Position numbers and translations under genes: made by a program | Notes under the pieces: generated by a model | Told to the model about the DNA's origin: nothing | What the model saw: the letters and a program-made list of their open reading frames with translations, nothing else | Databases searched by the model: none | Shown: piece after piece, positions 1 to 8,749 of the stretch | How positions within the stretch are numbered: the stretch's first letter is position 1 | Layout: every line of letters begins with the position of its first letter | Assembly (NCBI GenBank): GCA_013911065.1 | Contig: JACERV010000004.1 | Span: 62,001 to 126,000 of the forward strand | DNA: 64,000 nt | Direction of reading: 5' to 3' | Source of the DNA: Ruminococcus sp. | GTDB lineage: Bacteria > Bacillota > Clostridia > Lachnospirales > Lachnospiraceae

Positions 1-1062
1 TTCCATCAAATAGGTTGCAAATTCCATCAGAACCGCAGTAATCAGATATGCGGTACTCTGGCCTGAATAAGAATATTTCTGGATTAATTCAAAATACTGC
101 CGAATAACTTCAAGTGCTCCAGAAAACTTCTTACTGCGCAATTCATACAAAAACTTTTCCCTCCAGCGTGCAGCCTGTCCTGCTGCCTCGGTTACATTCT
201 CCGGTTCATAATGTACAATCTTTCCCGCTGACGTCCCGGAAGCCAGATATGCCTCCTGATAAGCCAGGTGAATTTCTCTAATATCTTCATGCAATTCACT
301 TACTCCCCCGTATATCTCATGCCGGCCGTCTAATTCCTGCTCAAGAAAGGAACACAGAGACTTTATCCGGACCTGATACTCTTCATGGCTGAAAGATTGA
401 AACAAGACGTAAATATAATCGGTTTCAACTGAAAAAGATGCCAAATCCGGGAAACGCTCGGCAATCACCTCTTTTTGTTCCTCTGCCATTTGCTCATACC
501 CTTCTGAATTCTGATACCTCAATACCATCAGATAAAATGGCTCCCGGGAGCATATTCCATACCGCTCACAACGTTTCTCAAGCTCAGCCTGTCCTGACAG
601 CCCTGCTGTCATTTCCAGCAGGAATTGTTCTTTCTCCTTCTGAAAATTATCCATCTCCAGTTCCTGCCGGTACTCTTTTTCAGACTGAATTCTCTGGATA
701 CTATTTTTTGCCTTAATCAGCTCTTGTTCCAACTCCGCTCCATCCAATGGTTTTAGCACAAAGCTCACCGCCCCAAAGCGGAGGGCTTCCCGGGCATATT
801 CGAATTCACCGTATGCCGTCAGAATCAAAATCTGGATATCCGGTTCCTTTTCTTTAATGATACGTGAGACTTCCAGCCCGTTTACAAAGGGGATGTTGAT
901 ATCCATAATAATAATATCCGGCTTTACCTTATTTACTAATTCCAAGACCTGATTACCGTCCTCTGCCTCGGCGCATATTTTAAGGCCCAGTTTGTCCCAA
1001 TCCACCGAATGCCTGACCAGCTCCCTCTGTAAATACTCATCATCAACAATCATTACTCTCAT
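1..1062 (-). CDS. YesN-type response regulator, receiver plus linker (C-terminus outside window)
   Basis: Translation from the ATG at 1062 gives a receiver domain: acidic pocket 'IVDDEY' at the start, phospho-acceptor Asp in 'IIIMDINIP', and the conserved Lys in 'FVLKPLD'. A long linker follows and the gene runs off the left edge, so the AraC-type DNA-binding domain expected of this family is not seen. The start overlaps the stop of the upstream histidine kinase by four bases (ATGA), so the two are translationally coupled. A cytoplasmic transcription factor activated by that kinase is the expected role, typically controlling a nearby carbohydrate transport operon that would lie left of the window. 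Residues are seen directly; the target is inferred. Confidence 0.9.
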   Translation of the reverse strand, partial: MRVMIVDDEYLQRELVRHSVDWDKLGLKICAEAEDGNQVLELVNKVKPDIIIMDINIPFVNGLEVSRIIKEKEPDIQILILTAYGEFEYAREALRFGAVSFVLKPLDGAELEQELIKAKNSIQRIQSEKEYRQELEMDNFQKEKEQFLLEMTAGLSGQAELEKRCERYGICSREPFYLMVLRYQNSEGYEQMAEEQKEVIAERFPDLASFSVETDYIYVLFQSFSHEEYQVRIKSLCSFLEQELDGRHEIYGGVSELHEDIREIHLAYQEAYLASGTSAGKIVHYEPENVTEAAGQAARWREKFLYELRSKKFSGALEVIRQYFELIQKYSYSGQSTAYLITAVLMEFATYLME

Positions 1063-2858
1063 TGTTCTTCTCTCTTTTCCGCTATATAAGGGATAATTAC
1101 CGTTACTTCTGTTCCTTCGTCTTGCGTACTATTGATTGCCAGCCCATACTCTTCTCCAAAGTGGATGATAAGACGCTGATGCACACTATATAGCCCAAAG
1201 GAAGATTTCATACCTGTCTTATCGTTCTTTAAGAGGCTTTCCGCCTGGCATTTTGTCATCCCTCTTCCATTGTCCGACACAGATATATATATTTTCTCGT
1301 CCTTTACCACACCTTTTATTTTTACGATTCCCTTCCCGGTACATTCTTTGATTCCATGATAAATCGCATTCTCTACCAAGGGCTGCAAGGTTAATTTTAC
1401 AATGGATTGGTTGTAAACCTCTGCCCCCATATCTATTTCATACTGAATCTTATCCCCATACCGGGTTGATTGAATCTGTATATAGCTGTTGATATTTTCT
1501 AATTCTTCCCCAATGGAGATGACCGTTTTTCCATTGCTTAGTGCCGTCCTGTAAAACTGACTGATGGCCTTCAGCATGGCCAGAGCTTCCTCCGGTTTTT
1601 GCAGCTTAATCAGTGAAGAAACGCTGCTCATTGTGTTATATAAAAAGTGGGGATTTATCTGTGCCTGTAAGGTGGCAAATTCCAGCTTTCTTTTCGCCTT
1701 CTGTTCAGAATAAACCTGAGTTATCAACTCCTGGATTTCATCGGTCATTTTATTAAAGGCACGTTCAAGTCCGCCAATCTCATCATCTGACCGAATCGGA
1801 ACACTGACCTTCAATTCTCCCTGCCCCAGCCTTCCCATTGTATCTGATAATTCAACCAAAGGTTTCGTCACGTTGTGGGCAATACGCCTGCTGAGGAAAG
1901 CACAGATTAGTATTGCGACCGCACCAAGCAGATATACCGTTCCCATCATTGCCTTGCTGTCTCTGGTCAGCATTTCTACCGGAGTCAGTGCAATCATATT
2001 CCAATTTAGTCCGGGAATCATCTCCGCCGTAACCAGATACTTATTTCCCTGGAGCATCATTGTCTCAGCCGGACTATCGTTTCTGATAGCCCATTTAAAA
2101 TAAGCTTCATTACTGATGTTAGCGTCCTTTATTTCATCCGTATCAATTTTTATATTTCCGCTCAAATCTGCAACAACATACTTCCCTTCCTCCCCATATT
2201 TAAGAGTTGTAAAATTGTGCATCAGTATATCCGAATTGTACTCAATCATAATATAGCCTTTGATTTTTCCCGAACCATAATCCCTGTACGGTCTGACATA
2301 TGCAATGCCCGAGTTATTGTAACCTGGAAATTTCATCTCATACAAATCAATCCATTTAGGCTTTATAGTATCCAGGCTGATATACGTGAAAAATTTTTGA
2401 TATACCTCTTCTTTTGCCCGGATATTATTGGTGTTGACCATATGGCCTCCAGAATCATAAATGGATATACTGCTGAATTTATCACGGGAGTACAGCGTAT
2501 CAATATAATCAAGCCTTTTTTCAACATCCAGTTTCTTTTTCAGATATTGAGGGACTGCTTCTTTTTCCTCATATAAGAACCACGCTTCAATATCCTCATC
2601 CGTACACAGCACCTTGGTCAGCTGAGCTGCATCCGAAAGAAGCTGTGTACATTCCTCCGATACATCCTCAAATTTCTGAATATATCCATTGCTGGCAACC
2701 CGCAGAACAGCCCTCTCAAAAAAACTATGCACAACCATAGTAAATACGATCATCATACAGAAAATCAAGATTGTATTTAAGCTAAAAATTTTTTTTGCTA
2801 AAGGCAGCCTTCTGTAGATAGCTTTTATCCGTTTCATACCATTCCCGTCCATAATCAT
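1059..2858 (-). CDS. YesM-type sensor histidine kinase
   Basis: 599 residues. An N-terminal membrane segment (about residues 24-46) and a second near 305-325 flank an extracellular dCache-like sensor. A HAMP linker follows, then the His_kinase H-box 'NPHFLYNTMSSVS' with the autophosphorylated His, an N-box 'LVENAIYHGI' and a G-box 'VSDNGRGM'. This is the layout of LytS/YesM kinases that sense extracellular carbohydrates in Firmicutes. It is followed by the overlapping YesN regulator gene, so the two form a pair. The start is uncertain: no strong Shine-Dalgarno precedes the first Met, and a Met eight codons in (MKRIK) is also plausible. The ligand is unknown. Confidence 0.92.
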   Translation of the reverse strand: MIMDGNGMKRIKAIYRRLPLAKKIFSLNTILIFCMMIVFTMVVHSFFERAVLRVASNGYIQKFEDVSEECTQLLSDAAQLTKVLCTDEDIEAWFLYEEKEAVPQYLKKKLDVEKRLDYIDTLYSRDKFSSISIYDSGGHMVNTNNIRAKEEVYQKFFTYISLDTIKPKWIDLYEMKFPGYNNSGIAYVRPYRDYGSGKIKGYIMIEYNSDILMHNFTTLKYGEEGKYVVADLSGNIKIDTDEIKDANISNEAYFKWAIRNDSPAETMMLQGNKYLVTAEMIPGLNWNMIALTPVEMLTRDSKAMMGTVYLLGAVAILICAFLSRRIAHNVTKPLVELSDTMGRLGQGELKVSVPIRSDDEIGGLERAFNKMTDEIQELITQVYSEQKAKRKLEFATLQAQINPHFLYNTMSSVSSLIKLQKPEEALAMLKAISQFYRTALSNGKTVISIGEELENINSYIQIQSTRYGDKIQYEIDMGAEVYNQSIVKLTLQPLVENAIYHGIKECTGKGIVKIKGVVKDEKIYISVSDNGRGMTKCQAESLLKNDKTGMKSSFGLYSVHQRLIIHFGEEYGLAINSTQDEGTEVTVIIPYIAEKREEQ

Positions 2859-2897
2859 ATTTGATGTTTTTCTTCCAGCACTTTAAAAAATTTATTT

Positions 2898-3485
2898 TTA
2901 TGAGGAAAATAAATTTTTCACTTTGAGAATAAACGCATATACTTTTTCATTGGCTGATATTCGTTTTACATAATCTCTTGTTTCTTGAAATGGAATATAC
3001 TTAAGTGTTTTTCCGTCATCGCTGTACTCAGAATTGTTCAGCCAGCTTGTTACGTTTCCGCTTCCGGCATTATATGCACTTAAAGCTACCTCCGTGCTGT
3101 CATATTGTTTTATCAGTCTATTCAGGTAATAACAGCCTAAACGGATATTAATTTCCGGATCAAAAATCTGACCGTATTGAAAGTTTTCCAATTCACTTTC
3201 CTGCGCAAGCCAGTAGGCGGTATGTTCCGTAATCTGCATTAGCCCAGAAGCACCCTTGTTAGAAATAGTATCTTCTTTAAATTTACTTTCCGCATGTATC
3301 ACTGCACAAACAAACTCCGAAGTAAAGCCATATTCCCTGGAGTATTTATTAATAATGTCCATATATTGTACGGGATAATATCGATTAACTCCAACATAAA
3401 CCAGTAATCCTATTAGTACGGTTAAACATATGAACCAGCTTATAATTTTCCGTGATCTTCTTCGGCACATATCCTTTTCACCCAT
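2898..3485 (-). CDS. Membrane-anchored lytic transglycosylase (SLT domain)
   Basis: 195 residues. A basic N-terminus (CRRRSRK) precedes one hydrophobic segment (about residues 13-32), so the enzyme is probably anchored in the membrane with its domain outside. The SLT fold is clear: 'VIHAESKFKEDT' holds the catalytic Glu, followed by 'SGLMQIT' and 'YNAGSGNV', the three classical blocks. It would cleave the MurNAc-GlcNAc bond in peptidoglycan to give 1,6-anhydro ends, for wall turnover or to let other machines through. It is the short stand-alone type, like soluble transglycosylases common in Clostridia. It sits 22 bases after the EcsC-family gene. Confidence 0.92.
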   Translation of the reverse strand: MGEKDMCRRRSRKIISWFICLTVLIGLLVYVGVNRYYPVQYMDIINKYSREYGFTSEFVCAVIHAESKFKEDTISNKGASGLMQITEHTAYWLAQESELENFQYGQIFDPEINIRLGCYYLNRLIKQYDSTEVALSAYNAGSGNVTSWLNNSEYSDDGKTLKYIPFQETRDYVKRISANEKVYAFILKVKNLFSS

Positions 3486-3507
3486 CTAACCCTGTCTTCA
3501 CTTCTAT

Positions 3508-4302
3508 TTATTTCTCTGTCTTATTTTCATCAAACTTTCTTCTGCGGTATTTTAAATTCGTATATTCTGTAACCTGCTTCATATAGATTGCATCGTATAA
3601 GCCTCCAACAGCTCCGACAATTGGAATTCCCTGTAAAAATTTCATATAAATCAATTCCTTAGACAATGCATCTGCCGTCTTACGGATTTGATTTTCTCTC
3701 TGATAATCCTCGGGAAGGCTCTTACATTTCAGATACTCATTTATTTTCTGATCTATTTTCTTTATCTCATCTCCATAGGATACGGCCCCTTGTATCAGAA
3801 GAAGAATATAGTATTTTTCTTCTTCCGAATCATAACTATATCCATACTGAAGGGCAATTTCATATATATTTTTCAACATCAATCCGGTAAACAAAGGAAT
3901 ATCAGGAATTCCAATCCCCAGTATGCCCATACCTACCCCTGCGCCGCCTGATAAAAGGACATTTTTTGTACTGCTTCTGTTTGCTGCCTTAGAAAAGGCC
4001 TTTAGGTTCTTTTCATTCTGCCTGATCTCAGAAGCATATTGGCGAATCATTGTATCTTCTGTGATTCTTTCACGGTCATATGTTTTTTCAATGACACTGG
4101 TTCCTTTCTCAAAAACCAGCTGAAATGCTTTTGCAAATGCCATATTCAGAGCAGTATGCAGTTTCTCCGGTACTTTTCCATCTAATTTCTGTGTTAAAAA
4201 GGATTCTTTCTTCGCCATACGTTTTTCTAAAAACCGCTGTTCTCTTCTTTCCAGATCTTCCCGCTCCTTTTGAAGTGGCGGCTTCTTTTGAAATGCTCCC
4301 AT
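3508..4302 (-). CDS. EcsC family protein
   Basis: 264 residues. The N-terminal 60 residues are highly charged and probably helical. The centre has a Gly-rich block ('SGGAGVGMGILGIGIPDIP') and a Tyr-rich segment ('EIALQYGYSYDSEEEKYY') typical of the EcsC family (PF12787), and a second Gly-rich hydrophobic stretch ('GIPIVGAVGGLYDAIY') lies near the C-terminus. EcsC was named from the ecs operon of Bacillus subtilis but its biochemical role is not known; the Gly-rich hydrophobic segments suggest membrane association. It belongs to a run of small envelope and stress-type genes on the minus strand. Family assignment is firm; function is not assignable from sequence. Confidence 0.85.
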   Translation of the reverse strand: MGAFQKKPPLQKEREDLERREQRFLEKRMAKKESFLTQKLDGKVPEKLHTALNMAFAKAFQLVFEKGTSVIEKTYDRERITEDTMIRQYASEIRQNEKNLKAFSKAANRSSTKNVLLSGGAGVGMGILGIGIPDIPLFTGLMLKNIYEIALQYGYSYDSEEEKYYILLLIQGAVSYGDEIKKIDQKINEYLKCKSLPEDYQRENQIRKTADALSKELIYMKFLQGIPIVGAVGGLYDAIYMKQVTEYTNLKYRRRKFDENKTEK

Positions 4303-4385
4303 TTTAATCCTTCCTTTCCCGCAGATATCTTTTGATATTACCCGCAGCGGCTAATCCTCTGCTGCTTTCAAATGACTTTGCAATA

Positions 4386-5372
4386 TTAATTTGACGATGA
4401 ACTTGCTGCTGCAGCACTGCTGGCTGCTATTGCTGCACACATAGCTGCCTCCTGGGCAATGATTGCAGCAATGGTTCCACTTACTGCTGCGGTCTCCATT
4501 GTACCTTCCTTTATATAATCCCTTTGTGCTAATATACCAGCATACATCAGTCTCTGTTTTGCTGTAACTCCTCCAAATAACCCAAGACCCTTCTGCCCTG
4601 ACAGCCAGTCATCAATTTCTGCCATCTCCCGGACAATTTCATCCAAATCGGCGCCTGTCATAGCCAAAACCCCCAAGGTTGGAAGCTCATAGCCTGTTCC
4701 ATATTTGTGACCTGCTTCCTTGAGTTTATAAAAAAGTGTCATAGCTCTTTCGCATTTTTCTTGCGCAGGGCCGTCATATAATGCCAGCACATGGCTGAGT
4801 GACTGTATGGAATTGGCTGAAAAGAAATTTCCTTTTAAAAGCCGATAACAGGATTCCATATCCCCAATTAATTCATCATCTGATTTTTCAGACAAGGCGA
4901 TTAAAGCGCAGAGGGCGCTATCCTCTGCAGTTGTGAGAAATGGATGTTCTGCTTTCATCCGGTTATAAATTTCCCGGGTTCTTAATGCTATCTTTTTATA
5001 CTGGTATGATTCCGCCATTCGTGCAATAATCATAGCGGCCAGGGGGAGGTAGCTGGAACTCCAAAATTCCTTTTTTAACAACTCATATACCTCCAGGCCC
5101 CTATCCAATGTCCCCTCCGGATTGCCGCTGACTGCCAGCATAGCCGCAATCGGAGAGCGTGCGGTACTTCTAAAATTCGAAAACACACCAACCTTCTCCT
5201 TCAGCAGTGCCTTGCATCGTTTTAATTCTGTTTCATCCACATTCTTTCCCTTTTCAGAATAGATGCCTGCGCAGCAAAGATGAATCAATCCTCCGTCCCA
5301 TGGGAATACAGACTTTACCTTATTACGGTTATCCACCAGTTGTTCACAGCGTTTTCTTGTTAATTCATTCAT
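4386..5372 (-). CDS. DUF4003 family protein
   Basis: 328 residues, full length for the DUF4003 family. It is all-helical in appearance, with the family's block 'FSNFRSTARSPIAAMLA' near residue 80 and repeated helical hairpins reminiscent of TPR-like scaffolds. The C-terminal 35 residues are an Ala/Ser-rich tail with two EAA-like stretches ending in a Ser run, probably a low-complexity hydrophobic tail. There is no signal peptide and no catalytic motif I can name. A good ribosome binding site (GGAGG) precedes the ATG. It is co-directional with YccF and EcsC genes. Function is unknown for the family. Confidence 0.82.
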   Translation of the reverse strand: MNELTRKRCEQLVDNRNKVKSVFPWDGGLIHLCCAGIYSEKGKNVDETELKRCKALLKEKVGVFSNFRSTARSPIAAMLAVSGNPEGTLDRGLEVYELLKKEFWSSSYLPLAAMIIARMAESYQYKKIALRTREIYNRMKAEHPFLTTAEDSALCALIALSEKSDDELIGDMESCYRLLKGNFFSANSIQSLSHVLALYDGPAQEKCERAMTLFYKLKEAGHKYGTGYELPTLGVLAMTGADLDEIVREMAEIDDWLSGQKGLGLFGGVTAKQRLMYAGILAQRDYIKEGTMETAAVSGTIAAIIAQEAAMCAAIAASSAAAASSSSN

Positions 5373-5390
5373 AAATAACCTCCATTTGCA

Positions 5391-5750
5391 TCAATATACA
5401 ACAGCTCCAAATGGCATCAATGCCAGTTTTGCAAGTTTAAAGTGCTGCATCCCGAAAGGAATCCCTATGACTGTAATACATAAAATTGACCCAAATATCA
5501 AATGTTCCAGTGCCAGAGGCAGCCCTGAAACAATCAGCCATATAATATTTAATATCAGTGAGCCCGCACCGCCTCCATAGGTCACCTCTTTCCCAAACGG
5601 GAAAAAGCTCAGTTCAGCAAATTTAAAACATTGCATTCCCACAGGTATTCCCACTATAGTAATGCACCACAGGCAGCCTGCCAGACACCAGCTCAATCCA
5701 CTAATCACACCGCCAAAGAGAAACCATAAAACATTTCCAAGACATCCCAT
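5391..5750 (-). CDS. yccF: YccF domain-containing membrane protein
   Basis: 119 residues from the ATG at 5750, chosen because AAGGTGATAAT lies just upstream; an in-frame ATG at 5768 is less well placed. The protein is two copies of the YccF repeat: 'ITIVGIPVGMQCFKFAELSFFPFGK' type blocks occur near residues 28-50 and again near 90-112 ('VIGIPFGMQHFKLAKLALMPFG'), each next to a hydrophobic segment. It is a small inner membrane protein of unknown function, widespread in bacteria. It overlaps no neighbour and lies 18 bases upstream of the DUF4003 gene, so the two are probably cotranscribed. Confidence 0.88.
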   Translation of the reverse strand: MGCLGNVLWFLFGGVISGLSWCLAGCLWCITIVGIPVGMQCFKFAELSFFPFGKEVTYGGGAGSLILNIIWLIVSGLPLALEHLIFGSILCITVIGIPFGMQHFKLAKLALMPFGAVVY

Positions 5751-5777
5751 ATTATCACCTTCCATCATTGTATTTTA

Positions 5778-6200
5778 CTAATAAGAGAACCCTCTCAAAT
5801 CCGCAAGAATATCTTCCACCTGCCGGATTGCCTTATCCACTTCCTTCTTTGCATCTGCTATCTTCGACTGCACCAAATAATCTGCTACAAGTCCATCAAA
5901 GAAGAAATCTGCAAACTTAAGAAAGTCTCCTACGTTTATCTGAAAATCCGCATTCACAGTTACATCTTTAAGTTCTCTCTGAAATATTCTCAAATCATGC
6001 TTAGCTGTCTCCATATAAGAAGATGCCCGGTCCATTTTAGAATGCTTAATCATATCCGTAATCAAACCACCACCCAGTAAATCTACAATTCCCCAGGATT
6101 TTGCACTACTCAGTTCATCATAAGCGGTTCTCAGGCTGCTCAGCGCTCTCTCGCCTGCATAAATTGCTTCATTTACTTCTTCCAGCATGTTGTGATTCAT
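5778..6200 (-). CDS. Conserved hypothetical protein, helical, no known domain
   Basis: 140 residues with a clear ribosome binding site (GAGGAG). The N-terminal half has long amphipathic helix character ('EEVNEAIYAGERALSSLRTAYDEL'-like, split here at residue 20), a Gly-rich turn 'IVDLLGGGLITDMIKHSK', and a C-terminal helix 'AKKEVDKAIRQVEDILADL'. No signal peptide or convincing membrane segment is visible. It is the first gene after a good minus-strand promoter at 6285-6312 and is followed by YccF, DUF4003, EcsC and SLT genes with the same orientation. I recognise it as a conserved Firmicutes protein without an assigned role; coiled-coil pairing or membrane peripheral binding is only a guess. 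Confidence 0.7.
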   Translation of the reverse strand: MNHNMLEEVNEAIYAGERALSSLRTAYDELSSAKSWGIVDLLGGGLITDMIKHSKMDRASSYMETAKHDLRIFQRELKDVTVNADFQINVGDFLKFADFFFDGLVADYLVQSKIADAKKEVDKAIRQVEDILADLRGFSY

Positions 6201-6284
6201 AATAACTCCTCTCTTTCCTTAAACGCAAGTTTATTATCTCTTTTTATTCAAATTACACAATCTATAAAAACTTTCTCTTTTGTT

Positions 6285-6312
6285 ATTATAACAACATATT
6301 TGATTAAAGCAA
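6285..6312 (-). promoter_or_regulatory. Predicted sigma-A promoter for the 6200-to-2898 gene run, embedded in a 15-bp palindrome
   Basis: On the minus strand TTGCTT (6312-6307), a 16-bp spacer and TATAAT (6290-6285). The -10 box lies inside the palindrome TTGTTAT-T-ATAACAA (6280-6294), which could be an operator. The gap between the divergent genes at 6200 and 6412 holds nothing else that I can name. Confidence 0.55.
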
Positions 6313-6411
6313 ACTAGTATACTTAACTCAGAAATGAAAACCATATACTTATTGAATTTCTAACGTTCAACTTAAGTATAAAAACATATTCATAAGAAAG
6401 GAGCTTTTAAA

Positions 6412-6753
6412 ATGGCATATATCAAAAACATGAATCATGAGGAACAATTGAATCTGGCAGATCAGGTTACTGTCCAGCCAGGGCAGGTTGTCAGTAAAAC
6501 ACTTGCTCAGAATAAACACGTAAGTATTACTCTTTTTGCCTTTTCCAAGGGTGAGGAAATTGGAACCCACGATTCTAAAGGTGACGCAATGGTACTGGTG
6601 CTGGATGGTACCGGCCAGTTTACGGTAGATGGTACTGAATATATACTTACTGCCGGGGAAACCCTGATCATGCCCGCTGACAAACCCCACTCGGTATTTG
6701 CAAAAGAAGATTTTAAAATGTTACTTACGGTGGTTTTCCCAGCGGAGAAATAG
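6412..6753 (+). CDS. Small single-domain cupin
   Basis: 113 residues. The first cupin block is 'GEEIGTHDSKGDAMVLVLDG' and the second 'LIMPADKPHSVFA', so the beta-barrel with one His in each block is recognisable, although the first motif lacks the usual second His (HxH becomes HDS), which leaves fewer metal ligands than in classical cupins. Such proteins are often annotated as cupin domain proteins with unknown ligands. It is a lone plus-strand gene preceded by AAGAAAGGAG. It is transcribed convergently with the corrinoid operon that ends at 6933, sharing the terminator region at 6882-6926. Confidence 0.88.
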   Translation: MAYIKNMNHEEQLNLADQVTVQPGQVVSKTLAQNKHVSITLFAFSKGEEIGTHDSKGDAMVLVLDGTGQFTVDGTEYILTAGETLIMPADKPHSVFAKEDFKMLLTVVFPAEK

Positions 6754-6881
6754 TGACTCCTCAAATCTCTTTGTTTATATATACTTGATGAATCTAAACA
6801 TGTCAAGAGAATGTTGCAAAACTGTTGTCTCTCAGAGGACATATACCAGACTTCTGCAAGCGTTCCAGTGACTGTTGCAAA

Positions 6882-6926
6882 AAAAACCAGAGATAAACTT
6901 TTTCATTCCGAAAAATTTATCTCTGG
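6882..6926 (-). terminator. Rho-independent terminator of the methyl-transfer operon
   Basis: An 11-bp perfect stem (CCAGAGATAAA / TTTATCTCTGG, 6887-6897 with 6916-6926) with an A/T-rich inner stem. On the minus strand it is followed by a run of eight T. It lies seven bases after the stop codon of the corrinoid protein gene. Confidence 0.9.
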
Positions 6927-6932
6927 CAGGAT

Positions 6933-7610
6933 TTATCTCGCCATAACTGCTGAATATTTTTTTAGCACAAGTTCTTTTCCAGTCTCTGCTGCTTTTGATG
7001 CTTCTGCCTCGTAACCGTCCGCGCCTATTTTCATAGCAAAATTATATGAAATCGGCCCCCCGCCTACCATCACAACCAGCTTTTCTCTCAGTCCCTCTTC
7101 TTCAAGTTTTTTAATCGTTATTTCCATATTTCTCATAGTCGTAGTCATCAAAGTTGACATCCCGACTAAATTTGCATCTACCGCTTTCGCTTTTTCAATA
7201 AATCGATCCGGAGATACATCACGACCAAGATCATACACTTCAAATCCCTGCGTTTCCAGCATTATTTTAAAAAGATTTTTGCCAATGTCATGAGTATCAC
7301 CTTCCACCACACCCACAACCGCTTTCAACTTCACCTTACCATCAGCATCGTCTCGATTTAAATGCGGTTTCAGAATATCCATTCCAGCATACATTACTTC
7401 TGAACAAATCAACAATTCCGGTATATAATATTCCTGTTCTTCATACAAATGTCCCACCTTTTCCATCCCTGCAGACAGTCCATTTGTAATCCCTTCCAAA
7501 GCATCATATCCCTGCTCTACATATTCATTTGCAGCTTGCTCAACCAAATCTTCATCCATATCAATGACCGCTTCTGCCATCTGAGATAATAAGGTCTGTT
7601 TATTATCCAT
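6933..7610 (-). CDS. Corrinoid (B12)-binding methyltransferase protein, MtaC/MtbC/MttC type
   Basis: 225 residues from the ATG at 7610, preceded by GGGGGAG; the longer frame from 7643 would run into the upstream gene. The N-terminal helical cap (about residues 1-85, 'YEEQEYYIPELLICSEVMY') is followed by a Rossmann-like B12-binding domain. The base-off/His-on motif is intact: 'GDTHDIGK' (DxHxxG), then 'VGMSTLMTTTMRNM' and 'VVMVGGGPISYNFA'. Proteins of this type carry a methyl group on cobalt between a substrate methyltransferase and a second methyltransferase. The gene is the last of the operon and is 10 bases after a UroD-family methyltransferase, its likely partner. No activase (RamA type) or MttB/MtaB-type partner is in the window. 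Confidence 0.93.
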   Translation of the reverse strand: MDNKQTLLSQMAEAVIDMDEDLVEQAANEYVEQGYDALEGITNGLSAGMEKVGHLYEEQEYYIPELLICSEVMYAGMDILKPHLNRDDADGKVKLKAVVGVVEGDTHDIGKNLFKIMLETQGFEVYDLGRDVSPDRFIEKAKAVDANLVGMSTLMTTTMRNMEITIKKLEEEGLREKLVVMVGGGPISYNFAMKIGADGYEAEASKAAETGKELVLKKYSAVMAR

Positions 7611-7620
7611 TTTCTCCCCC

Positions 7621-8721
7621 TTATGCCAACCGCTTTTTAACATCGTTTATGAGTTCGTTAACACGCTCTATATTGACCGGATATCCAACATCTGCAACCG
7701 TATCCATCATTTCTTGGATATTTTCCAGAGGTGTATCAATCGGAAGACTGCATCCCGACATCGGGGTATATCCCATTGGCGAGTCATAGCCATCGCGAAT
7801 CCCCTTCAGTGTTTCAAGTCTTACCTGATCTTTGGAACCCATATACATAATTGTACCCGGATCAACATTGCCAAGAATCCTACACTTACTTCCTATTTTT
7901 TCCTTACACTCCACGATACTTGCCACGTTATCTATACTGAATCCAGCAACCCCCATATCTGCAATATCTTGCCAAATTCCAGACGTTTGTCCACATATAT
8001 GCATTACAACGCCTTTTCCATTGCTTTTAATATGATCTACCAGCTGCTTCAAATACGGCTGCGAAAATTTTCTAAATATTCTTGGACTAATTACTGTACA
8101 TGAAGACATAGGTTCTGAGATAGTTGGCCCCAACCCAATTGCCATTGCAGCATCTACATATGCAATGGATGATTCCAGAGCAATCTTGCATAATTTGTGT
8201 ACAATTTCCGGGTTCTTTATACAGGCCTTTAATGTATTATCTATTCCCAGCAAAAAACATGCAAATGTAAAAGGTCCAATAATGGCCGCCGAACACCCTA
8301 CTTCATCTCCTACCTCATCTACCAGATATTTCATTGCTTCCAGATGAACCGGTAATCTTCCATCTTTATAAGGGTTCAGTGGTATAAGCCGGTCTATATC
8401 TTTTTCATTCTTTATAGCTGGTTCTAACAGATCTGCTGTGTTATCCTCCGGGCAAATCACTTTTGCTCCCATCGCTTCCGGCCAGGGAAACAAATCCGTA
8501 AATACACGCACACCATCATATCCAAATTTTCTATACGATGCTATCTGCGCATCTGCTAAAGTCCTTGCTGATGTATTAAAATCTGATATTTTACAGCCAT
8601 ATACCCTTGCCACCCCATTTGCAACATTGGGATTACACGGCAGACGGTCCACGCCTTCTCCTTTTGCCATCGCGGCAGCTCTTTCTTTTGGCGTCATCTG
8701 GATTTTTCGGTTTCTTTCCAT
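7621..8721 (-). CDS. UroD-family methyltransferase (MtaA/MtbA-like)
   Basis: 366 residues. The uroporphyrinogen-decarboxylase fold is clear from 'MTPKERAAAMAKGEGVDRLP' at the N-terminus. The zinc motif of the corrinoid methyltransferase branch (HxC...C) is present as 'VVMHICGQT' near residue 240 and 'PMSGCSLPID' near 320, so it is a methyl-transfer enzyme rather than a heme-pathway decarboxylase. It probably moves methyl groups between the corrinoid protein encoded just downstream and a thiol or tetrahydrofolate acceptor, or from a methylated substrate. It is preceded by AAAAGGAG and lies downstream of an ABC permease. A paralogue lies at 11575-12666. Confidence 0.9.
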   Translation of the reverse strand: MERNRKIQMTPKERAAAMAKGEGVDRLPCNPNVANGVARVYGCKISDFNTSARTLADAQIASYRKFGYDGVRVFTDLFPWPEAMGAKVICPEDNTADLLEPAIKNEKDIDRLIPLNPYKDGRLPVHLEAMKYLVDEVGDEVGCSAAIIGPFTFACFLLGIDNTLKACIKNPEIVHKLCKIALESSIAYVDAAMAIGLGPTISEPMSSCTVISPRIFRKFSQPYLKQLVDHIKSNGKGVVMHICGQTSGIWQDIADMGVAGFSIDNVASIVECKEKIGSKCRILGNVDPGTIMYMGSKDQVRLETLKGIRDGYDSPMGYTPMSGCSLPIDTPLENIQEMMDTVADVGYPVNIERVNELINDVKKRLA

Positions 8722-8749
8722 TTTCCTGCTCCTTTTAAGAAATTCATAT